The position numbers and the translations under genes were made by a program. From contig URTW01000150.1 in NCBI GenBank assembly GCA_900550815.1, forward strand, positions 1-5,130: a DNA stretch of 5,130 nt, given 5' to 3'. This DNA comes from an uncultured Collinsella sp. Lineage in GTDB: Bacteria; Actinomycetota; Coriobacteriia; Coriobacteriales; Coriobacteriaceae. Below are positions 1-5,125 of this stretch, one piece after another. The notes beneath the pieces are model-generated. The model did no database searches. It saw only the letters and a program-made list of their open reading frames with translations, and was not told the origin of the DNA. The stretch's first letter is position 1, and every line of letters begins with the position of its first letter.

Positions 1-509
<509 letters not shown>

Positions 510-511
<2 letters not shown>

Positions 512-583
512 TCGGTGCGACTAGTCCCAAGCCGATCGGATCTGGTCCGGTGCGTATTCACTGTGCGGGCGGCATGACCGCAC
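510..583 (+). other. Two small intergenic hairpins between pstB and phoU
   Basis: The 92-base gap contains two stem-capable inverted repeats. GATCGG (510-515) pairs with CCGATC (532-537), and GTGCGG (563-568) pairs with CCGCAC (578-583) around a 9-base loop. Neither is followed by a T-run, so they are not convincing terminators. They could adjust mRNA stability or the PstB:PhoU ratio within one transcript, but that is inference. No promoter stands out in the gap. Confidence 0.3.
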
Positions 584-603
584 CCAACTGATTGGAGTGA
601 ACC

Positions 604-1461
604 ATGCGCAAACTGTTTTCCCGTCAGCTCATCGAGGCCCGTCACGAGATGCTGAGCATCTACGAGGCCGTCGATCTGGCCCTCCACGATGCCGTGAAGG
701 CCTATGTGACCGACGACCGCAAGCTCGCCACCAAGACCAAGAAGCGCACGCTTTCGATTGACGCACGCTGCGCCAACCTGGAGGCCGTCTGCTACAACCT
801 GATTGCCACGCAGTCACCGGTCGCCTCCGACTTCCGCTTGCTGCAGACGATCATCTACGTCGACTTTAACCTGCAGCGCATGACCGATAAGGTTCGCCAG
901 ATTTGCCGCGCCACGCGTCATATGATCAAGGCCGACATCTCGCTGCCCAAGGAGCTTGTCGGCACGGTCGAGGCCGAGGCTGAGGCCGTCTACCAGGTGC
1001 TGGGCTCTTCGCTTTCTGCGCTCGTCACCAACGACATGTCCATCATCTGCAACTTGGCCGTCGAGGACGAGCCAGTGCACGCCGCCTACGAGAAGTTCTT
1101 CCGCACCTTTAACCGCATGGACACGGGCGATTTTATGGACGACGACAGCAACTATGACGACCTGCGCCGCGCCATCATGGTATCGCGCTATCTCGATCGC
1201 ATCGCCTCGATTTCCATCGATGCCGCCTGCCGTCTGACCTTCCTGTTGACCGGACAGCGTATGACTGCCGGTGATATCGCCTGCACTGATGAGGATGAGC
1301 TCGAGAGCATGCGCGTGCCTTCGGGCGAGGGTGTTATCATGAGGCCCGCCGTCGATGCACGCTACGTTGCCAAGGTGCCCGTTAACGAGGTCAGCGAGGG
1401 TCTTCGCTACCTGCTCGATCATCTTGAGGATGAGGACGATGGCGAGGACGACGAGGAGTAA
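604..1461 (+). CDS. phoU: PhoU-family phosphate signalling protein
   Basis: PhoU proteins are cytoplasmic helical-bundle regulators that link the PstSCAB transporter to the PhoR/PhoB-type sensor system and restrain phosphate uptake. The 285-residue product begins MRKLFSRQLIEARHEM, and the ATG is preceded by GGAGTGA (594-600). Two PhoU helical repeats can be followed. The first contains DFNLQRMTDKVRQI (87-100) and the second SRYLDRIASISIDAA (194-208). These align with the family's ERIGD-type metal-binding motif. In the first, the leading acid is Q91 while D95 is kept. In the second, D198 is kept but the last acid is S202, so metal binding is probably weakened. The protein is longer than the usual 215-240 residues: a C-terminal extension from about 222 ends in a very acidic tail (LEDEDDGEDDEE). 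Its position right after pstB supports the call strongly; exact biochemical activity is less certain. Confidence 0.9.
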   Translation: MRKLFSRQLIEARHEMLSIYEAVDLALHDAVKAYVTDDRKLATKTKKRTLSIDARCANLEAVCYNLIATQSPVASDFRLLQTIIYVDFNLQRMTDKVRQICRATRHMIKADISLPKELVGTVEAEAEAVYQVLGSSLSALVTNDMSIICNLAVEDEPVHAAYEKFFRTFNRMDTGDFMDDDSNYDDLRRAIMVSRYLDRIASISIDAACRLTFLLTGQRMTAGDIACTDEDELESMRVPSGEGVIMRPAVDARYVAKVPVNEVSEGLRYLLDHLEDEDDGEDDEE

Positions 1462-1498
1462 GTAACCCCGTTCGTCGAAAGATTGTAAATACCTAAGT

Positions 1499-1535
1499 GA
1501 GCGCGGCCTTGCACATGCGGGGCCGCGCTCTTGCG
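1499..1535 (+). terminator. GC-rich hairpin after phoU, probable transcription terminator
   Basis: GAGCGCGGCC (1499-1508) pairs perfectly with GGCCGCGCTC (1521-1530). Two U-G pairs and two G/C pairs can extend the stem inward to 14 pairs, leaving a four-base ACAU loop. The following bases, TTGCGTT, form only a poor U-tract. It lies 37 bases after the phoU stop and 50 bases before the yggS start. It most likely ends or attenuates the pst-phoU transcript, but the weak U-tract leaves open a partial terminator or an RNA-stabilising role. Confidence 0.6.
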
Positions 1536-1566
1536 TTAGCATGGGACTACTTGTTTGGCTGTCAGC

Positions 1567-1571
1567 GGAGG
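1567..1571 (+). promoter_or_regulatory. Ribosome binding site that fixes the yggS start
   Basis: GGAGG stands nine bases before the ATG at 1581. The reading frame is open back to a GTG at 1497, but that codon abuts the hairpin after phoU and has no such site, so 1581 is preferred. Confidence 0.75.
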
Positions 1572-1580
1572 CGATTGGCA

Positions 1581-2318
1581 ATGGATAACTATTTGGACTT
1601 GATGCGCGCTCGCCGCGAGCAGATTCTGGAACGTTTTTATGCGGCGCTCGATCGCGCGGGCCGTCCCCACGACGCCGCGAGCCTCATTGCCGTGTCCAAG
1701 ACCGTTGGTGTCGATGAGACCGTTGCCGCCATCCAGGCGGGGTATCGCCATTTTGCCGAGAACCGCCCGCAGGAGCTGGTTCGCAAGCTCACGGGTCTGG
1801 CGGAGCATCCGGAGCTGCCCGAGGTGCGCTTCGATATGATCGGCAACCTGCAGACCAATAAGATCAATGCGGTGCTGGGCTCAGCCGAGCTGATTCACTC
1901 GGTGGGTTCGCTGCATCTGGCGCAGGCGATCTCGAGCCGTGCTGTTCGCAAGATTGAGGCAGGCGAGCTCGTCGGCCCCCAGCGTGTGCTCATTGAGGTC
2001 AATGTGAGTGGTGAGGAGTCGAAGGGAGGCTTTTCACCCGATGAGATTCGCGCCGCCGCGGGTGAGCTTGCAGAACTTGAGGGAATTTGCGTACAGGGGC
2101 TTATGACTATGGCGCCCCGGGGGAATAAGGATGTGGCACGCCGCACCTTTGCGGGGCTTCGTGAGTTGAGGGATGAGCTGGAGGCGGCGCATCCCGATTT
2201 GAACCTGCCTGAGCTTTCCTGCGGTATGAGCGAGGACTTTGAGTCTGCCCTTGAGGAGGGCTCTACGCTCGTTCGCCTGGGCAGGGTAGTATTTAGCCCG
2301 GAGTTTGCAGTAAAATAA
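1581..2318 (+). CDS. yggS: YggS/YlmE family pyridoxal-phosphate homeostasis protein
   Basis: This is a 245-residue single-domain fold-type III PLP-binding protein. The family (YggS, YlmE, eukaryotic PLPBP) has no known catalytic reaction; it binds pyridoxal 5'-phosphate and keeps B6 and related amino-acid pools balanced in the cytoplasm. The PLP lysine is K40 in LIAVSKT (35-41). It is followed by FAENRPQEL (58-66), IGNLQTNK (87-94), IHSVGSLHLA (105-114), LIEVNVSGEESKGG (137-150), GLMTMAP (173-179) and the LSCGMSEDFESAL region (212-224). The C-terminal motif reads VRLGRVVF (231-238) where E. coli YggS has VRIGTAIFG, so the conserved Thr is Arg here. In IGNLQTNK the preceding His of the family is Asp (D85). 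The start at 1581 has GGAGG upstream and gives the normal family length. sepF follows after 60 bases, matching the ylmE-ylmF order. Confidence 0.94.
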   Translation: MDNYLDLMRARREQILERFYAALDRAGRPHDAASLIAVSKTVGVDETVAAIQAGYRHFAENRPQELVRKLTGLAEHPELPEVRFDMIGNLQTNKINAVLGSAELIHSVGSLHLAQAISSRAVRKIEAGELVGPQRVLIEVNVSGEESKGGFSPDEIRAAAGELAELEGICVQGLMTMAPRGNKDVARRTFAGLRELRDELEAAHPDLNLPELSCGMSEDFESALEEGSTLVRLGRVVFSPEFAVK

Positions 2319-2326
2319 GGCTCTGA

Positions 2327-2336
2327 AGTGCGCACT
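2327..2336. promoter_or_regulatory. Perfect 10-bp palindrome in the yggS-sepF gap
   Basis: AGTGCGCACT lies nine bases after the yggS stop codon and 42 bases before the sepF start. It could be an operator half-pair or a small RNA hairpin. No clear -35/-10 pair accompanies it, and the function is unknown. Confidence 0.25.
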
Positions 2337-2364
2337 GATTATCGGGGCGCCTGCACTAAACCGC

Positions 2365-2370
2365 GAGAGG
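2365..2370 (+). promoter_or_regulatory. Ribosome binding site that fixes the sepF start
   Basis: GAGAGG lies eight bases before the ATG at 2379. The frame extends upstream to GTG 2328, inside the palindrome, but only the 2379 start gives the expected amphipathic N-terminus of SepF. Confidence 0.65.
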
Positions 2371-2378
2371 ACACAACC

Positions 2379-3101
2379 ATGGGCTTCCTTGACGAGATTA
2401 AAAATAAGATGCACCTGGGCGGCCAGCAGGGTTACGACCAGGGTTATGGCCAGGACGACGACTACGGCTACGATGACGGCTACGACGATGGCTATCAGAA
2501 CAACGGCTACAGTGGTGCTTCGGGCGAGGGCTTCTACACCCAAGACGAGCCGAGCAACGGCCTGCTTGGCCAGACGCGCCGCGGTGAAGCTGAGTCGGTT
2601 GCCGTGTATACGCGCTCCGGTCAGCTGGTCGGCGATGACTCCCGCCATGCCACGACGTATAACCCGCCTTCGCGCTCGCAGGACAGTGTTGCGAGCGGTT
2701 ATCGTCCTGGTGCCTATGACACGCCGTCGAGCTACGCCGAGAATACCCGCGCCCGTGCCGCCGCTGCACCCGCGCCTGCACCGAGCGATGCCTCGGCCTA
2801 TGCGAGCAATATCATCAACGCCACGCCGCAGCTGCCGGCCTATGTCCTGCGCCCCGAGAGCTATGACGACGTGGAGACCGTGGTGCGCCGCGTTCGCACC
2901 AAGCAGCCTGTCGCACTGATTTTTGTGGGCGTACGCACCGAAGTTGCCAAGCGCGTCTTGGACTTCTCTTACGGCTTTGCCTGCGGTCTGGGTGCCACGG
3001 TCAAGGAGGTGGGCGACCGCGTGTTCATGGTGCTGCCCGCCGGTTGCGAGGTCAAAGATTCCGATCTCAAGAAGCTTCGTGCCGACGGCTACCTTAAGTA
3101 A
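2379..3101 (+). CDS. sepF: Cell division protein SepF
   Basis: SepF is a cytoplasmic FtsZ partner that binds membrane through an N-terminal amphipathic helix, polymerises, and anchors and bundles FtsZ at the division site, partly replacing FtsA. The 240-residue product starts MGFLDEIKNKMHLGG, a plausible membrane-targeting helix. Residues 18-44 form a Gly-Tyr-Asp-rich segment with repeated GY pairs. A long disordered linker rich in Ser, Ala and Pro runs to about 150. The conserved SepF (DUF552) domain covers roughly 153-225: AYVLRPESYDD (154-164), PVALIFVGV (177-185), VLDFSYGFACGLGATVKEV (193-211) and RVFMVLP (214-220). B. subtilis SepF has about 152 residues, so the extra length here is nearly all linker. 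It lies between yggS and yggT in the standard ylm order. Codon use resembles that of its neighbours. Confidence 0.95.
   Translation: MGFLDEIKNKMHLGGQQGYDQGYGQDDDYGYDDGYDDGYQNNGYSGASGEGFYTQDEPSNGLLGQTRRGEAESVAVYTRSGQLVGDDSRHATTYNPPSRSQDSVASGYRPGAYDTPSSYAENTRARAAAAPAPAPSDASAYASNIINATPQLPAYVLRPESYDDVETVVRRVRTKQPVALIFVGVRTEVAKRVLDFSYGFACGLGATVKEVGDRVFMVLPAGCEVKDSDLKKLRADGYLK
2430..2510 (+). repeat. Short in-frame repeats encoding the Gly-Tyr-Asp segment of SepF
   Basis: Degenerate 12-base units of the form GGCTACGAYGAY occur in tandem at about 2466-2489, flanked by looser GGYTAY copies. They encode GY at residues 18, 22, 34, 38 and 43 with Asp, Gln and Asn between. The array looks like low-complexity expansion inside the coding frame. 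Confidence 0.6.
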
Positions 3102-3111
3102 AGACAAGACG

Positions 3112-3116
3112 AGGAG
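3112..3116 (+). promoter_or_regulatory. Ribosome binding site for yggT, pointing to an AUC start
   Basis: AGGAG at 3112-3116 is the only good Shine-Dalgarno sequence in the sepF-yggT gap. It stands six bases before ATC 3123, touches ATT 3117 with no spacer, and is 84 bases from the first in-frame ATG at 3201. The spacing favours ATC 3123 as the initiator. Confidence 0.6.
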
Positions 3117-3122
3117 ATTCCC

Positions 3123-3404
3123 ATCAACATCTACACTATCGTCCAGCTGGTCAACACGCTGTTCAACTTCTATTCCACGCTCATTGTCGTCTACTGCTTT
3201 ATGACGTGGATTCCCATGAAGCAGGGTGGTTTGCTTCAGGATATTGCCGCGGTGCTTGATAGCGTGTGCGGTCCGTGGCTCAACCTGTTCCGTCGTTTCA
3301 TCCCGCCGATGGGCGGTATCGATTTTTCGCCGGTCGTTGCGATTATTGCGTTGCAGTTGGTGCAGAGGCTGGTTCTGCAGCTTCTTATAGGTATACTCGT
3401 GTAG
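3123..3404 (+). CDS. yggT: YggT/YlmG family integral membrane protein, apparent AUC start
   Basis: YggT/YlmG proteins are small membrane proteins with two hydrophobic segments, found beside sepF and divIVA and associated with division or envelope maintenance; their molecular role is unresolved. From ATC 3123 the product has 93 residues, the usual family size. A first membrane segment covers about 5-30 (IVQLVNTLF, STLIVVYCFMTWI). The diagnostic motif GPWLNLFRRFIPPMGGIDFSP lies at 50-70 and a second membrane segment at about 70-92. The frame contains no ATG, GTG or TTG between the sepF stop and ATG 3201. Starting at 3201 would remove the first membrane segment and leave the AGGAG (3112-3116) unused. 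ATC 3123 is therefore the best start, giving an N-terminus M-NIYTIVQ; a sequencing error or a recent ATG-to-ATC change is possible. The frame is the same as sepF, separated from it by one TAA. Confidence 0.85.
   Translation: MNIYTIVQLVNTLFNFYSTLIVVYCFMTWIPMKQGGLLQDIAAVLDSVCGPWLNLFRRFIPPMGGIDFSPVVAIIALQLVQRLVLQLLIGILV
3392..3397 (+). promoter_or_regulatory. Possible -10 element for divIVA
   Basis: TATACT at the end of yggT matches the sigma-70 type -10 consensus at five of six bases and is about 70 bases before the divIVA start. At 17-base spacing the -35 position reads CTGGTT (3369-3374), which is poor. It could give divIVA extra expression independent of the upstream genes; support is weak. 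Confidence 0.25.
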
Positions 3405-3465
3405 AACTGACTTAGTAACTTACGTCGGGCGTGTAGCGCCGAGGCGATGAAAAAGGAGACTTGTT

Positions 3466-4140
3466 ATGGCTATTACCCCTGCAGACATCCAGGCTCAGAC
3501 TTTCTCTGAGGCCAAGCGTGGCTACGATCCTGCTGAGGTCGACGTCTTCTTGGAGACGCTGTCCTCCGAGGTTGACGCTATGCTCGCTAAGATCGTCGAC
3601 CTTAAGGGTCGTCTGACTGCTACCGAGCAGCAGCTTGCCGATGCGCAGGCTCAGCTTGCCCAAGCTCAGGATGCCACCGCCCAGGCCGTTCCTGCCGCCC
3701 CCGTGGCTGCTCCCGCCCCTGACTTCTCCGCTCAGGAGCGCCAGATTTCCGCTGCCCTGATCGCTGCCCAGCAGACCGCTGAGACCATCGTCAACGATGC
3801 CAACGAGAACGCTGAGCGTATCCGCAACGAGGCTGACGCCAAGGCCCGCGAGGTTATCCGCCAGGCTCTGACCGAGAAGCAGGCCGAGCTCGAGGAGATC
3901 GATCGTCTCAAGGCTTCCCGTGAGGAGTTCAAGGCAGAGTATCTCAAGCTCATCCAGCACTTCATGGACGATGCCCAGAATTCCTTCCCGGCCGATCTGA
4001 TGGCCTCCACGCCGGTCGGTTCTGCCGCTTCTCCTGCAGTGACTGTTCCCGCCGAGCCGCTGCCCGTCGCTGACCCGGTTGTCCCCGTGGCCGATCCCTT
4101 CGCCCCGATCGACAACTTTGCTGCCGACGACCTGGACTAA
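3466..4140 (+). CDS. divIVA: DivIVA-family cell polarity/division protein
   Basis: DivIVA (Wag31 in mycobacteria) is a peripheral membrane coiled-coil protein that gathers at negatively curved membrane, septa or poles, and recruits partners of division and growth. The 224-residue product opens with MAITPADIQAQTFSEAKRGY, matching the DivIVA N-terminal domain. F13 occupies the membrane-insertion region, and RGYD (18-21) and VDVFLE (25-30) are conserved. One coiled coil covers about 31-72. A Pro/Ala linker (75-86) leads to a second, long coiled coil at about 87-170. The acidic C-terminal tail contains VADPVVPVADPFAP (201-214). AGGAG (3454-3458) lies seven bases before ATG 3466. Codon use leans to GCT/GCC, CGT and CTG, suggesting high expression. 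It follows yggT by 61 bases and ends at a strong terminator. ylmH, often found between these genes, is absent. The partners of this particular protein cannot be read from the sequence. Confidence 0.93.
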   Translation: MAITPADIQAQTFSEAKRGYDPAEVDVFLETLSSEVDAMLAKIVDLKGRLTATEQQLADAQAQLAQAQDATAQAVPAAPVAAPAPDFSAQERQISAALIAAQQTAETIVNDANENAERIRNEADAKAREVIRQALTEKQAELEEIDRLKASREEFKAEYLKLIQHFMDDAQNSFPADLMASTPVGSAASPAVTVPAEPLPVADPVVPVADPFAPIDNFAADDLD

Positions 4141-4166
4141 CATTCGGCCTACAATTTAGTGCCTAG

Positions 4167-4196
4167 AAAGGACCCGCAGCTTGCGGGTCCTTTTTT
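4167..4196 (+). terminator. Intrinsic terminator of the divIVA transcript
   Basis: GGACCCGCA (4170-4178) pairs perfectly with TGCGGGTCC (4182-4190) around a GCT loop. Three A-T pairs extend the base, and a run of six T follows (4191-4196). This is a textbook Rho-independent terminator 26 bases after the divIVA stop. Confidence 0.95.
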
Positions 4197-4202
4197 ATGA
4201 CT

Positions 4203-4240
4203 GTGCAGGGGCGCGCAACATAAAAAACCGAGCCCTGCAC
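4203..4240. repeat. 8-bp inverted repeat overlapping the minus-strand terminator
   Basis: GTGCAGGG (4203-4210) is the exact reverse complement of CCCTGCAC (4233-4240), with 22 bases between. The right arm shares its CTGC with the stem of the nitroreductase terminator, so the two foldings exclude each other. The role is unknown and it may be chance. Confidence 0.4.
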
Positions 4241-4259
4241 ATTGTGGCGCAGAACTCGG
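4222..4259 (-). terminator. Intrinsic terminator of the nitroreductase gene
   Basis: Read on the minus strand, CCGAG (4259-4255) pairs with CTCGG (4232-4228). After a 2x2 internal loop, CTGC (4252-4249) pairs with GCAG (4238-4235). Six T follow (4227-4222). It sits about 50 bases after the stop codon of the minus-strand gene and faces the divIVA terminator. Confidence 0.75.
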
Positions 4260-4307
4260 CGAATGGGTGAGCGGTAAAAGGTAGGTTTTAGGGCATGTGC
4301 CAAAAAA

Positions 4308-4838
4308 CTACTTGAGGAGGAAGTTGGGGAGGGGAATGGTACGGGCCTCGCGATGCTCGGGGTCGGCGATGTGGTCGGCAGGATAGCCACAGACAAGCAT
4401 GTGATAGGGATAAACGCCCTTGGGCAGATTGAACTGCTCCTGTGCCACCTCTGGCTTAAAATGGCATACCCAGCACGTTCCCAGGCCCTGCTCGGTGGCC
4501 TCCATCATCATCTGATCGCAGACGATCGAAGTATCGATGGCACTCGAGTTCATCTGCTCATACGGGCGCACCCAAGCATCATCGGTAACGCTGCAAATAA
4601 GGAAGACAAGCGGAGCGCCAAAGATAGACCCATCACGAGCAAACCGAGGCTGACAAGCAGCAGCCTTCTCCAGAAGCTCAGGCGTATCCAGCACCATCAC
4701 ACGGGTTGGATGGTTATTGCAAGCAGAAGGAGCAATACGCCCAGCCTCAACAATGGCATCCATCACAGCCTGCTCAACAGGACGGTCCTCAAACGAACGA
4801 CAAGAATACCGACCACGAGCCAAATCCAAATAAGACAT
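4308..4838 (-). CDS. Nitroreductase-family flavoprotein
   Basis: The 176-residue product belongs to the FMN-dependent nitroreductase-like family, cytoplasmic enzymes, usually dimeric, that use NAD(P)H to reduce nitro, quinone or other electron-poor compounds. The true substrate cannot be told here. The N-terminal RYSCRSF (10-16) supplies Arg/Ser residues typical of FMN phosphate binding. APSACNNHP (36-44) is the usual flavin-contact region. GAPLVFLIC (74-82) is a core strand. The DTSIVCDQMMMEA helix (102-114) leads to GLGTCWVCHF (118-127), and CGYP (150-153) is the late conserved strand. Length is at the short end of the family (about 170-220). The ATG at 4838 is preceded by GGAGGG and the SYLDLARGRYS beginning matches the family; an upstream in-frame ATG at 4904 would add 22 hydrophobic residues with no family match. 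The gene converges on divIVA, so it is transcribed independently. Cysteines are frequent (C13, C40, C62, C82, C107, C122, C125, C150), compatible with an anaerobe. Confidence 0.88.
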   Translation of the reverse strand: MSYLDLARGRYSCRSFEDRPVEQAVMDAIVEAGRIAPSACNNHPTRVMVLDTPELLEKAAACQPRFARDGSIFGAPLVFLICSVTDDAWVRPYEQMNSSAIDTSIVCDQMMMEATEQGLGTCWVCHFKPEVAQEQFNLPKGVYPYHMLVCGYPADHIADPEHREARTIPLPNFLLK

Positions 4839-4843
4839 ACAAG

Positions 4844-4849
4844 CCCTCC
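4844..4849 (-). promoter_or_regulatory. Ribosome binding site that fixes the nitroreductase start
   Basis: On the minus strand GGAGGG (4849-4844) lies five bases before the ATG at 4838. This selects that start over the in-frame ATG at 4904. Confidence 0.75.
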
Positions 4850-4870
4850 AACAATTAAAAATCAAACAAA

Positions 4871-4898
4871 CCCAAAGTAACCCAAAGAGTACCCAAAG
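4871..4898. repeat. Three phased CCCAAAG repeats upstream of the nitroreductase gene
   Basis: CCCAAAG occurs at 4871-4877, 4881-4887 and 4892-4898, that is 10 and 11 bases apart, about one helical turn each. The nearest copy is 33 bases upstream of the minus-strand start. Looser CCAAAG copies lie at 4927-4932 and 4993-4998. They may form a regulator binding array for the nitroreductase; no good -35/-10 pair could be fixed around them. Confidence 0.4.
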
Positions 4899-5005
4899 CG
4901 GCAATCAGCTAATCGCTCATCGAATACCAAAGTAAAACCCTGAGCAATCAAGGGCCATCACAGCAAAGGCCCCACCACGCTCAATCCCTCAGCCAAAGTT
5001 CCCAA

Positions 5006-5125
5006 TGGTGGTACATAAGGGAGCGGGCCCGACCCCAGATAACCATTTGAACGACAAAGCATGCAGCCCGAGTGAAAAAAGGTTATAAGTGGTCGGGCCC
5101 GCGGCCGGTGGGACAAGTTCCACCA
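5006..5125. repeat. Imperfect inverted repeat of unknown function at the right edge
   Basis: GCGGGCCCGACC (5023-5034) is the exact reverse complement of GGTCGGGCCCGC (5091-5102). The similarity continues inward: arms 5023-5049 and 5076-5102 match at 22 of 27 positions without gaps, including ATAACC (5039-5044) against GGTTAT (5081-5086). Outward, after spacers of 8 and 14 bases, TGGTGGTAC (5006-5014) mirrors GTTCCACCA (5117-5125) at 8 of 9 positions. Each arm also holds the palindrome CGGGCCCG, and a local hairpin GGTGGGA/TTCCACC lies at 5107-5124. No gene, T-run terminator or target-site duplication is visible. A miniature mobile element, a dispersed intergenic repeat, or paired binding sites are all possible. 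Confidence 0.6.

Noticed and set aside
1497..1580. 28-residue N-terminal extension of YggS from GTG 1497
   Set aside because: The GTG overlaps the terminator-like hairpin, lacks a ribosome binding site and adds residues not found in the family.
814..1581. 255-codon minus-strand frame opposite phoU
   Set aside because: Antisense shadow of phoU; it runs through the hairpin after phoU and shows no recognisable domain.
2034..3107. 357-codon open frame on the minus strand opposite sepF
   Set aside because: It lies antisense to yggS and sepF, both with secure family motifs; its product is low in complexity (runs of Val/Ile/Ala from the repeat region) and matches no family I recognise. High-GC codon bias commonly leaves such frames open.
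3412..4143. 243-codon minus-strand frame opposite divIVA
   Set aside because: Antisense to a certain divIVA gene; the Leu/Gly-rich product reflects the complement of the Ala/Gln/Glu coiled-coil codons.
4353..4880. 175-codon plus-strand frame across the nitroreductase
   Set aside because: The minus strand there encodes all nitroreductase motifs with a good ribosome binding site; the plus-strand product has no family features.
5006..5030. TGGTGGTAC motif considered as a T-box antiterminator
   Set aside because: The T-box consensus continues with CCGCG after TGGNA; here ATAAG follows, and no stem I or T-tailed terminator is present.
4980..5046. Minus-strand 21-codon frame with three Trp codons, considered as a leader peptide
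   Set aside because: There is no ribosome binding site before its ATG, no attenuator structure follows, and no tryptophan gene is visible downstream.
5023..5102. Inverted repeat considered as a Rho-independent terminator
   Set aside because: Neither strand has a T-run directly after the stem and the loop would be very large.
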